Positions 1 to 6,278 of a stretch of DNA of 9,667 nt are shown here, piece after piece. The position numbers and the translations under genes were made by a program. Source of the stretch: Desulfobacterales bacterium (GTDB taxonomy: Bacteria > Desulfobacterota > Dissulfuribacteria > Dissulfuribacterales > JAMONC01); NCBI GenBank assembly GCA_027066725.1, contig JAMONC010000218.1, positions 1-9,667 of the forward strand, read 5' to 3'. The notes under the pieces were generated by a model. It searched no databases. It was not told the origin of the DNA and saw only the letters and a program-made list of their open reading frames with translations. How positions within the stretch are numbered: the first letter of the stretch is position 1; each line of letters opens with the position of its first letter.

Positions 1-50
1 ATTAGTGCAACAGCGTAAAAAAACAAAGGCATGCGTTATTAGTTAAGTGT

Positions 51-58
51 AGGAGGGG
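51..58 (+). promoter_or_regulatory. Ribosome binding site for atpF'
   Basis: AGGAGGGG lies 8 nt upstream of the ATG at 67, a near-ideal Shine-Dalgarno sequence. It fixes the start of the first atp gene. The rest of bases 1-66 shows no convincing promoter or hairpin. All three forward frames are closed by stops (TAG at 3-5, TAA at 16-18, TAA at 44-46), so an upstream gene could end here but cannot be identified. Confidence 0.8.
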
Positions 59-66
59 CGCTTTAA

Positions 67-492
67 ATGATAACCTTAAATATCACCTTATGGATTGAAG
101 TTGCTTTGGCTTTAATCCTGATGTTTATTTTAAATGTTGTTCTTTATAAACCTATAAGGCGTATTTTAGAGGAAAGACAGAAAAAGCTGGATGAACTTCG
201 TTCTGAGGCAGAGAAATATGAGAGAAATGCAGAGGCATTAGTTGAGAATTTTAATCGAAAGCTTGCCGAGGCACGTGCTAAAGGGCAAGCAGAGAGAGAG
301 AAGTTTAAGGAAGAAGCGAGAGCTAAGGAAAGAGAAATTATTGATGCTAGTACAAAAGAGGCAGAGCAGGAAAAGAATCAAAGTCTTGGTCAGCTAAGGG
401 AGCAGATAGAGGCTGCACGTAAAGAACTTAGAGAAAAGGTAGAGGCGTTTGCCCTTGAAATAGCACAAAAGCTTCTTGGGAGGGCTATATAA
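67..492 (+). CDS. atpF': ATP synthase F0 subunit b' (peripheral stalk)
   Basis: This is the first of two b-type stator subunits. In enzymes with a b/b' pair, the two form a heterodimeric stalk that holds the alpha3beta3 head against subunit a in the inner membrane. The 141-residue protein has one N-terminal membrane helix (about residues 7-27). A long charged coiled coil rich in Glu, Lys, Arg and Ala follows to about residue 115, ending in the motif ALEIAQKLLGRAI, typical of b-subunit C-termini. The ATG at 67 is set by AGGAGGGG 8 nt upstream. The stop codon abuts the next gene, a second and longer b-type subunit. That arrangement identifies this copy as b' rather than a lone b. No a or c subunit gene is seen upstream, although only 66 bases are visible. 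The family is certain. The b' versus b label rests on order and length. Confidence 0.93.
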   Translation: MITLNITLWIEVALALILMFILNVVLYKPIRRILEERQKKLDELRSEAEKYERNAEALVENFNRKLAEARAKGQAEREKFKEEARAKEREIIDASTKEAEQEKNQSLGQLREQIEAARKELREKVEAFALEIAQKLLGRAI

Positions 493-1218
493 ATGTGTAA
501 AAGGGAGAAGGGCTGGGTAGGATTAATTGTTGGGCTTATTTTTATATTTGGTTTGTGTGTATGGGCGTCTCATGTTGATGTTGCTCGTGCAACTACGGTA
601 GCCCAGGCGCAAGAAGTTGTCGCTAAAAAAGATGTTTCCTCTGCGGATGTGAAGGCAGAGGTTAAGGATTCAAAAGAAGCGAAGGCTGCTGAGCATGAGT
701 CTGCTGAAGGTGAGGAGGAAGGTATACATATTACTCATGCTCAGATTATGGATTTTATATGGCGTTGTTTGAATTTTGCTCTTTTAGTTATTATTCTTGT
801 TAAGTTTCTAAAAGACCCTATTAGAGATTTTCTTAGAGGGCGTACCGAGTCTATAAAGAAGGAATTTGACGAATTAGAAGAGCAACGTAAAGAGGCTGAG
901 CGTAAGTATGAAGAATATCGCCAGAAGTTAGCTGATATGGATAAGGAAGCAGAGAGAATTTTGCAAGCTTTTATAAAACAAGGTGAGGCAGAAAAGGAGA
1001 AGATTATTGCTCAGGCTCATGAAACAGCGGAAAGAATAAAGGCTCAGGCTAAATTCTATGTGCAACAGGAGCTTGCTAAAGCTAAAGAGCAGCTTAAGGC
1101 CGAAGTTACAGAAATGGCCGTTAAGCTTGCTGAGGATATTATTCGTAAAAATATTACAGAGCAGGATCATCATAGGCTTATAGCCGAATACCTTGAAAGG
1201 GTGGTGCAGAAAAATTGA
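493..1218 (+). CDS. atpF: ATP synthase F0 subunit b with N-terminal signal-like extension
   Basis: This is the second stator subunit and partner of b'. At 241 residues it is much longer than the usual b of about 155-170. Residues 1-7 are basic, 8-25 are hydrophobic, and ARA at 31-33 could be a signal peptidase I site. A charged, Glu/Lys/Ala-rich, low-complexity linker covers about 40-77. The usual membrane helix follows at about 86-106, then a long amphipathic coiled coil (about 110-215) and a C-terminal delta-binding segment. Cleavage after residue 33 would leave the mature N-terminus in the periplasm, the normal topology for b. If uncleaved, the protein would have two membrane spans. The ATG at 493 directly follows the atpF' stop and has GGGAGGG 8 nt upstream, inside atpF'. 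The last 4 nt overlap atpH. Family is certain; cleavage is inference. Confidence 0.93.
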   Translation: MCKREKGWVGLIVGLIFIFGLCVWASHVDVARATTVAQAQEVVAKKDVSSADVKAEVKDSKEAKAAEHESAEGEEEGIHITHAQIMDFIWRCLNFALLVIILVKFLKDPIRDFLRGRTESIKKEFDELEEQRKEAERKYEEYRQKLADMDKEAERILQAFIKQGEAEKEKIIAQAHETAERIKAQAKFYVQQELAKAKEQLKAEVTEMAVKLAEDIIRKNITEQDHHRLIAEYLERVVQKN

Positions 1219-1766
1219 TTAGTACAATAGTAGCCAAAAGATACGCAAAGGCCCTTTATACGGTAGCTAAGGAGGAAGGTAGGCAGGAGGCATATGCTAA
1301 GATTCTTGAGAGCGTGATCCAGCTCTTAAAGGAGAGCCCAGAGATTGAAGAGGCTCTTTTAAGCCCAATGTTGCCTCCAGATGTCAAGCATAAGGTTGTA
1401 GAGGAGCTTATTAAGGCTTATGCCATGGACGAAATCATGGCTAATTTCCTTAAGCTCCTTGTTGAGCGCAGGCGTATTGGATACTTGCGCATTATAGCTG
1501 AGGCCTTCCGGAGTCTTTGGGAAGAAGAGATGGGGTTGGTTCGTGCCATTGTATGCACAGCTATCCCTATGCCGGAAGACCTTAAACAAAAGCTTGAAGA
1601 GGTTTTGAAAGAATTGACAGGTAAAAAAGTGGTGTTGGAGCTACGACAAGATCCAGATATTATTGGTGGTGTCGTAGCCCACATTGGTGATATGGTTTTA
1701 GACGGTAGTATAAGGAGTCAGCTACAGGGCTTCAAAGAATCCATAGGGAGGGGTGAGCTGGGATAA
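1215..1766 (+). CDS. atpH: ATP synthase F1 subunit delta
   Basis: Delta (OSCP-like) links the top of the alpha3beta3 head to the b/b' stalk. The protein has 183 residues, the usual family length. The N-terminal helical domain opens with VAKRYAKALY (6-15), the conserved start of delta subunits. The C-terminal signature DPDIIGGVVAHIGD (146-159) followed by VLDGSIRSQL is intact. The start is a TTG at 1215-1217 that overlaps the TGA of atpF (TTGA). No in-frame ATG or GTG lies near enough to keep the conserved N-terminus. Upstream there is only a weak purine stretch (AAAGGGTGG), so translation is probably coupled to atpF. The stop overlaps the atpA start by one base (TAATG). Confidence 0.94.
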   Translation: MISTIVAKRYAKALYTVAKEEGRQEAYAKILESVIQLLKESPEIEEALLSPMLPPDVKHKVVEELIKAYAMDEIMANFLKLLVERRRIGYLRIIAEAFRSLWEEEMGLVRAIVCTAIPMPEDLKQKLEEVLKELTGKKVVLELRQDPDIIGGVVAHIGDMVLDGSIRSQLQGFKESIGRGELG

Positions 1767-3289
1767 TGGCACAGATAAAAGCATCAGAAATCAGTGACAT
1801 AATAAAGAAACAGATTCAGGAGTATGAAAAGAGCATTGACCTTGCAGAAACCGGCATGGTCCTCTCCGTTGGTGACAACGTCGCCAGGGTTTACGGGGTA
1901 CGCAATTGTATGGCTATGGAGCTCTTAGAGTTCCCAAATGGCATAATGGGTATTGCCCTAAACCTCGAGGAGGACAACGTCGGTGTTGCAGTTATGGGCC
2001 GATGCGAGTACATCAAAGAGGGTGATATTGTAAAACGTACAGGGAAAATCGCTCAGGTGCCTGTCGGTGAAGCACTTTTAGGGCGTGTTGTTGACACCCT
2101 CGGTAACCCAATTGACGGTAAGGGGCCAATTGAAGCAAAAGAGTATCGTCGTATTGAAATGAAGGCTCCTGGTGTTACTGATAGAAAACCAGTTCACGAG
2201 CCCTGCTATACAGGTCTTAAGGCTATTGATGCCATGACTCCTGTTGGTAGGGGGCAGCGTGAGCTTATTATTGGTGACCGTCAGATTGGTAAGACTGCTG
2301 TTTGTGTTGATGCCATTTTGGCACAGAAAAATACAGATGTATATTGTATCTATGTAGCTATTGGACAGAAGCAGTCAACAGTTGCATTGGTTGTTGAGGC
2401 ATTAAGACGTTATGGTGCTCTTGAATATACAACTGTTGTAGCTGCAAGCGCAAGTGAGCCTGCATCACTTCAGTATTTGGCGGCTTTCTCTGGTTGTGCA
2501 ATGGGAGAATACTTCCGTGACAACGGAAAGCATGCTCTTATTATTTATGACGACCTTTCAAAGCAGGCTGTTGCTTATCGTGAGATGTCCTTGCTTTTAA
2601 GACGTCCACCAGGACGTGAGGCATATCCTGGAGATATTTTCTATAACCACTCCCGTTTGCTTGAGCGTGCAGCTAAGTTAAAGGATGAACTTGGAGCAGG
2701 AAGTCTTACCGCACTTCCAATTATTGAGACTCAGCAGGGTGACGTATCCGCATATATTCCTACAAATGTTATTTCCATTACAGATGGTCAGGTTTATCTA
2801 GAGCCAAGTTTATTCTTTGCTGGTATTAGACCTGCTATTAACGTTGGTTTGTCAGTTTCTCGAGTTGGTGGTGCTGCTCAGGTTAAGGCAATGAAGCAGG
2901 TAGCAGGAACCTTGCGTCTTGATCTTGCACAGTATAGAGAACTTGCAGCTTTTGCTCAGTTTGGTAGTGATCTTGATAAGGCAACTCAGCAACAGCTTAG
3001 ACGTGGTGAAAGACTTGTTGAGATACTAAAGCAGCCTCAGTATAATCCGCTACCGATGGAGAAACAGGTTTTAATTATTTACGCCGGTACAAGAGGCCAT
3101 CTAGACGAGCTCCCAGTTGAAGTACTTCAGGAGTTTGAGAAAGAATTATACGAGTTTGTTGAGAATAAACATCCTGATGTGTTCCAAGAGCTTAGAGATA
3201 AACAAGCCATTGATGATGCATTAGATAAGAAGATGGCTTCTACTATTCAGGAATTTATTAAAGAGTTTAAGGCAACTCATAACCTATAA
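1766..3289 (+). CDS. atpA: ATP synthase F1 subunit alpha
   Basis: Alpha is the non-catalytic nucleotide-binding subunit of the F1 hexamer and supplies the arginine finger to the catalytic sites on beta. The protein is 507 residues, full length. It has an N-terminal helix (about 1-25), the beta-barrel domain (about 26-95, with SVGDNVARVYGV), the P-loop GDRQIGKT at 170-177, the Walker B end IIYDDLS with D262, and VSRVGGAAQ with R366 as the arginine finger. The C-terminal helical domain is complete. The start ATG at 1766 shares its A with the atpH stop (TAATG), and GGAGGGG at 1747-1753 lies 12 nt upstream, so translational coupling is likely. The first 400 or so bases are markedly richer in G+C than the rest of the gene. 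All key residues are present. Confidence 0.98.
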   Translation: MAQIKASEISDIIKKQIQEYEKSIDLAETGMVLSVGDNVARVYGVRNCMAMELLEFPNGIMGIALNLEEDNVGVAVMGRCEYIKEGDIVKRTGKIAQVPVGEALLGRVVDTLGNPIDGKGPIEAKEYRRIEMKAPGVTDRKPVHEPCYTGLKAIDAMTPVGRGQRELIIGDRQIGKTAVCVDAILAQKNTDVYCIYVAIGQKQSTVALVVEALRRYGALEYTTVVAASASEPASLQYLAAFSGCAMGEYFRDNGKHALIIYDDLSKQAVAYREMSLLLRRPPGREAYPGDIFYNHSRLLERAAKLKDELGAGSLTALPIIETQQGDVSAYIPTNVISITDGQVYLEPSLFFAGIRPAINVGLSVSRVGGAAQVKAMKQVAGTLRLDLAQYRELAAFAQFGSDLDKATQQQLRRGERLVEILKQPQYNPLPMEKQVLIIYAGTRGHLDELPVEVLQEFEKELYEFVENKHPDVFQELRDKQAIDDALDKKMASTIQEFIKEFKATHNL

Positions 3290-3311
3290 GAAGGGGAAGG
3301 GTTAATTTGCC

Positions 3312-4202
3312 ATGCCATCACTAAAAGACATAAAACTTAAGATCGCCGGCGTAAAGAAGACGGAGCAGATCACCAAGGCCATGAACATGGTTGCGGCGGC
3401 TAAGCTCCGTGGTGCGCAGGCCAGGATGGAAGATTTCCGTCCTTATGCGGAGAAGTTTGCCGCTGTTATGAAGGAATTGGCAGGTACTGCAAATCCAGAT
3501 GCCTTCCCTCTTATGGCCAAGCGCGAAGTTAAAAAGGTCTTGGTGGTCTTAATTACATCAGATAGAGGACTATGTGGCGCATTTAATGCCAATCTTATAA
3601 ATGCAGCTAATAAATTTTTACAAGAGAGGGCATCCCAAGGTCAGGGAGTAGCCCTTTATTGTGTAGGTCGAAAGGGAGAGGCCTTTTTTAGAAAGAGTGA
3701 TTATGAAGTGGTGGGCAAAATGATTGATATTATGGCAAACGTGCAAATGTTTAATGCCCGCCAAATTGGTCAAGAGATTATTCATCTTTTCTTGGAAGAA
3801 GAAGTAGATGAAGTTCAACTTCTTTATGGCCGTTTTATAAACGTTGTTACCCAGAGACCTACATTTGAGCGTTTACTTCCAATTACAGCATCCCTCGGGG
3901 AGGAGGAAGAGGAGGAAGTAGAAGGAGAAAAGGGTATAAAAGCTGCCTATATATACGAACCAGAGCCTGAGGCTATTTTAAATACATTGATGCCAATGTA
4001 TGTAAATGTTCAGATTCTTCATGGAATGCTTGAAACAGCAGCAAGTGAACAGGCAGCGCGTATGACCGCAATGGATAACGCCACAAAGGCGTGTTCTGAT
4101 ATGATTCATAATTTAACTCTAGCCTTTAATAAGGCTAGACAGGCTGCTATCACTAAAGAGTTAATGGATATTGTTGGTGGTGCAGAGGCCTTAAAGGGTT
4201 AA
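3312..4202 (+). CDS. atpG: ATP synthase F1 subunit gamma
   Basis: Gamma is the central rotor shaft that couples the c-ring to conformational changes in beta. The 296-residue protein has the conserved N-terminal helix (IKLKIAGVKKTEQITKAMNMVAAAKLR split over residues 7-33) and the matching C-terminal helix (MDNATKACSDMI, then NKARQAAITKELMDIVGGAEAL), which together form the coiled-coil shaft. The central domain includes SDRGLCGAFN. An acidic loop, six Glu in a row at 197-202 followed by VEGEK, adds roughly ten residues relative to the E. coli protein. It lies near where chloroplast gamma carries its redox insert, but it has no cysteine pair. AAGGGGAAGG at 3291-3300 sits 11 nt before the ATG. 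The gap from atpA is 22 nt. The first 170 bases are much more GC-rich than the remainder. Confidence 0.97.
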   Translation: MPSLKDIKLKIAGVKKTEQITKAMNMVAAAKLRGAQARMEDFRPYAEKFAAVMKELAGTANPDAFPLMAKREVKKVLVVLITSDRGLCGAFNANLINAANKFLQERASQGQGVALYCVGRKGEAFFRKSDYEVVGKMIDIMANVQMFNARQIGQEIIHLFLEEEVDEVQLLYGRFINVVTQRPTFERLLPITASLGEEEEEEVEGEKGIKAAYIYEPEPEAILNTLMPMYVNVQILHGMLETAASEQAARMTAMDNATKACSDMIHNLTLAFNKARQAAITKELMDIVGGAEALKG

Positions 4203-4224
4203 TTAATTTGTATAAAAATTTGCC

Positions 4225-4243
4225 ACGCCAAATTAAGTGGCGT
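4225..4243 (+). other. Small hairpin in the atpG-atpD gap
   Basis: ACGCCA (4225-4230) and TGGCGT (4238-4243) form a perfect 6-bp stem around a 7-nt loop, just upstream of the atpD ribosome binding site (AAGGGAGG, 4245-4252). No T-run follows, so it is not an intrinsic terminator. It may protect a processed mRNA end or tune atpD translation. Only the inverted repeat is directly seen; the role is inference. Confidence 0.4.
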
Positions 4244-4263
4244 TAAGGGAGGATTAGATAGAT

Positions 4264-5682
4264 ATGGCTACTGAGAGCGGAGGAAATATAGGTAAGGTTG
4301 CACAGGTCGTAGGACCAGTTGTCGACGTGGAGTTTCCCCCTGGTCAGCTTCCGGCCATCTTAAACGGACTATTAGTCACCAACCCTGCTATCGATGATAC
4401 AGAAGACAATCTTGTGTTAGAAGTTGCTCAGCACTTAGGTGACAATATGGTCCGTTGTATCGCAATGGACACCACAGATGGTTTAGTAAGGGGGATGCCT
4501 GTTAAAGATACAGGTGCTCCTATTAAGATCCCTGTTGGGGAGCCAACTCTTGGTCGTATTATGAACGTGGTCGGAAGGCCAGTTGATGGCTTAGGTGAAT
4601 TGAAATCTGATACTTATTATCCAATTCACCGTCCTGCTCCAGCATTCGTAGAACAGGATACAACAGTTCAGGTTCTTGAGACAGGTATTAAGGTTATTGA
4701 CCTCTTAGTCCCATTCCCTAGAGGTGGTAAGATGGGACTGTTCGGAGGTGCAGGTTGTGGTAAAACCGTTATTATGATGGAGATGGTCCATAACATTGCT
4801 ATGGAGCACGGTGGTATTTCAGTGTTCTGTGGTGCAGGTGAAAGGACCAGGGAAGGAACAGACCTTTACTTAGAAATGAAAGAGTCTGGGGTTTTGCCAA
4901 GGGCTGCTTTGATCTATGGACAGATGACAGAGCCTCCGGGAGCAAGAGCAAGAATTGGTCTTACAGGACTTACTGCAGCAGAGTATTTCCGTGATGAAAA
5001 GGGACAGGACGTTCTCTTCTTTATCGATAATATATTCCGCTTTACACAGGCAGGTTCTGAGGTTTCCGCACTCTTAGGACGTATTCCATCCGCAGTTGGT
5101 TATCAGCCAACACTTGCTACAGACTTGGGTGCGCTTCAGGAACGTATTACTTCTACAACAAAGGGTTCTATTACAGCAGTTGAGTGTGTTTATGTCCCTG
5201 CAGACGACTTAACAGACCCAGCACCTGCAACTACATTCGCACACTTAGACGGTACAGTCGTTCTTTCACGTCAGATTGCAGAGCTTGGTATTTATCCTGC
5301 AGTTGACCCATTAGATTCTACTTCAAGAATTTTAGATCCTAACGTACTTGGTGAAGAGCATTATCAGGTAGCACGTCAGGTACAGCAAACACTTCAGAAA
5401 TACAAAGACTTACAGGATATTATTGCAATTCTTGGTATGGACGAGCTATCTGATGAAGATAAACTAACAGTTCAGAGAGCCAGAAAGATTCAGAGGTTCT
5501 TATCTCAGCCATTCCACGTTGCTGAGACATTTACTGGTTTACCTGGTAAGTACGTAAAGGTTGAGGATACAGTAAGAGGCTTTAAAGAGATATTAGAAGG
5601 TAAACATGATGATCTTCCTGAGCAGGCGTTCTACATGGTTGGAACGATTGAAGAAGCAGTAGAAAAGGCACAGAAGAGCTAG
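4264..5682 (+). CDS. atpD: ATP synthase F1 subunit beta (catalytic)
   Basis: Beta carries the three catalytic sites that make or hydrolyse ATP. The protein is 472 residues, full length. It has an N-terminal barrel (about 8-85), a P-loop at 161-168 reading GGAGCGKT, the catalytic glutamate E193 in CGAGERTREG, LLGRIPSAVGYQPTLATDLG, and DELSDED (393-399), the lever segment that touches gamma and epsilon. Two core positions are odd. The P-loop has Cys165 where the common form is GGAGVGKT, and Cys189 precedes the catalytic Glu where FAGVGER is usual. Other cysteines are C65 and C308. The reading frame is intact and all catalytic residues are kept, so the enzyme should be active. AAGGGAGG lies 11 nt before the ATG. 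A 61-nt gap with a hairpin separates it from atpG. Confidence 0.98.
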   Translation: MATESGGNIGKVAQVVGPVVDVEFPPGQLPAILNGLLVTNPAIDDTEDNLVLEVAQHLGDNMVRCIAMDTTDGLVRGMPVKDTGAPIKIPVGEPTLGRIMNVVGRPVDGLGELKSDTYYPIHRPAPAFVEQDTTVQVLETGIKVIDLLVPFPRGGKMGLFGGAGCGKTVIMMEMVHNIAMEHGGISVFCGAGERTREGTDLYLEMKESGVLPRAALIYGQMTEPPGARARIGLTGLTAAEYFRDEKGQDVLFFIDNIFRFTQAGSEVSALLGRIPSAVGYQPTLATDLGALQERITSTTKGSITAVECVYVPADDLTDPAPATTFAHLDGTVVLSRQIAELGIYPAVDPLDSTSRILDPNVLGEEHYQVARQVQQTLQKYKDLQDIIAILGMDELSDEDKLTVQRARKIQRFLSQPFHVAETFTGLPGKYVKVEDTVRGFKEILEGKHDDLPEQAFYMVGTIEEAVEKAQKS

Positions 5683-5708
5683 AAGGAAGATCATAGGAAT
5701 TAACAAAA

Positions 5709-5738
5709 GGCTTAAAGCCAAGGTACTTTTATATACCT
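5709..5738 (+). other. Two small hairpins in the atpD-atpC gap
   Basis: GGCT/AGCC (5709-5712 with 5716-5719, 3-nt loop) is followed directly by AGGTA/TACCT (5721-5725 with 5734-5738, 8-nt loop). Both lie in the 68-nt gap before atpC and end at its ribosome binding site (GAGGAAGG). Stems are short and no T-run follows. They could lower or stabilise atpC expression, since epsilon is needed at one copy per enzyme against three beta. The role is inference. Confidence 0.3.
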
Positions 5739-5750
5739 GAGGAAGGGACC

Positions 5751-6176
5751 ATGGCAAATAAGATAATGCTAGAGATAGTTACGCCGAATAAATTAGTAGT
5801 CAGTGAAGAGGTTGATTTGGCTACTCTTCCGGGAGAAGAGGGTGTGTTCGGCGTGATGGCAAATCATGCTCCGCTCCTGTCATCTCTAAAGATTGGGGAG
5901 CTCCACTATAAAAACGATAATCAGACTGTTTATATGGCAATAAGTGGTGGTTTTTGTGAGGTATCAAACAATAGACTTACTGTTCTTGCGGAAGCAGCTG
6001 AAAGAGCGGAAGAGATAGATGTGGATAGAGCTCTTAAGGCAAAAGAACGTGCTGAAAGAAGGCTTCAACAAGCTGCTGCTCAAAAGGAAAATATAGATGT
6101 TGCAAGAGCTCAGGCAGCTCTTATGAGAGCTATAACTAGGCTTAAGGTCGCTCAAGAGTATAGAGGAGCTGCATAA
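5751..6176 (+). CDS. atpC: ATP synthase F1 subunit epsilon
   Basis: Epsilon joins gamma to the c-ring and can block ATP hydrolysis. The 141-residue protein has the N-terminal beta-sandwich (about 1-86, with TPNKLVVSEEVD, LPGEEGVFGVMANHAPLL and SGGFCEV). A C-terminal helical hairpin follows (about 89-138), so it is the long, potentially inhibitory form. Residues 89-94 read IDVDRA and fit the I(L)DxxRA motif tied to ATP binding by epsilon in some bacteria. ATP-sensitive inhibition is therefore possible but not shown. GAGGAAGG (5739-5746) precedes the ATG at 5751 by 4 nt. It is the last gene of the operon, with a strong terminator starting 34 nt after its stop. Confidence 0.96.
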   Translation: MANKIMLEIVTPNKLVVSEEVDLATLPGEEGVFGVMANHAPLLSSLKIGELHYKNDNQTVYMAISGGFCEVSNNRLTVLAEAAERAEEIDVDRALKAKERAERRLQQAAAQKENIDVARAQAALMRAITRLKVAQEYRGAA

Positions 6177-6210
6177 AAGTCTTTATCTATAATAAAAAAT
6201 TGCTTATTAT

Positions 6211-6249
6211 AAAGCGGGGCTTATAGATTATAAAAGTCCCGCTTTTTTT
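6211..6249 (+). terminator. Rho-independent terminator of the atp operon
   Basis: AAAGCGGGGCTT (6211-6222) pairs with AAGTCCCGCTTT (6234-6245), giving 12 pairs including one G-U, around an 11-nt loop. The run of seven T at 6243-6249 begins within the right arm. This is a classic intrinsic terminator, 34 nt after the atpC stop. It separates the ATP synthase operon from the glmU-like gene. Confidence 0.93.
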
Positions 6250-6278
6250 ATGCCTATTTTAGTAGGAGTTTTACAGCT

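Noticed and set aside
1..46. Possible 3' end of an upstream gene: frame 2 stays open to a TAA at 44-46, and a bactofilin or ParB gene often precedes this operon in related bacteria.
   Set aside because: Only 14 codons are visible and they carry no recognisable motif. All three frames close within the leader, so no frame is favoured.
928..1173. Minus-strand open frame of 81 codons inside atpF.
   Set aside because: Its Leu/Phe/Ser-rich translation is what the reverse of a Glu/Lys-rich coiled coil gives, and there is no supporting start signal.
2273..2296. Ile174 in the alpha-subunit P-loop (GDRQIGKT), where E. coli has Thr.
   Set aside because: This variant is common in bacterial alpha subunits as I recall, and the essential Gly-Lys-Thr is intact, so it is not unusual.
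3900..3935. Acidic loop in gamma as a possible redox switch like that of chloroplast gamma.
   Set aside because: The insert is only about ten Glu-rich residues and lacks the paired cysteines. Acidic loops at this place are not rare in bacterial gamma.
6200..6227. Possible promoter for the glmU-like gene: TTGCTT (6200-6205), a 16-nt spacer and TATAGA (6222-6227).
   Set aside because: The elements fall inside the terminator stem and in AT-rich sequence where such matches arise easily. It is not specific enough to call.
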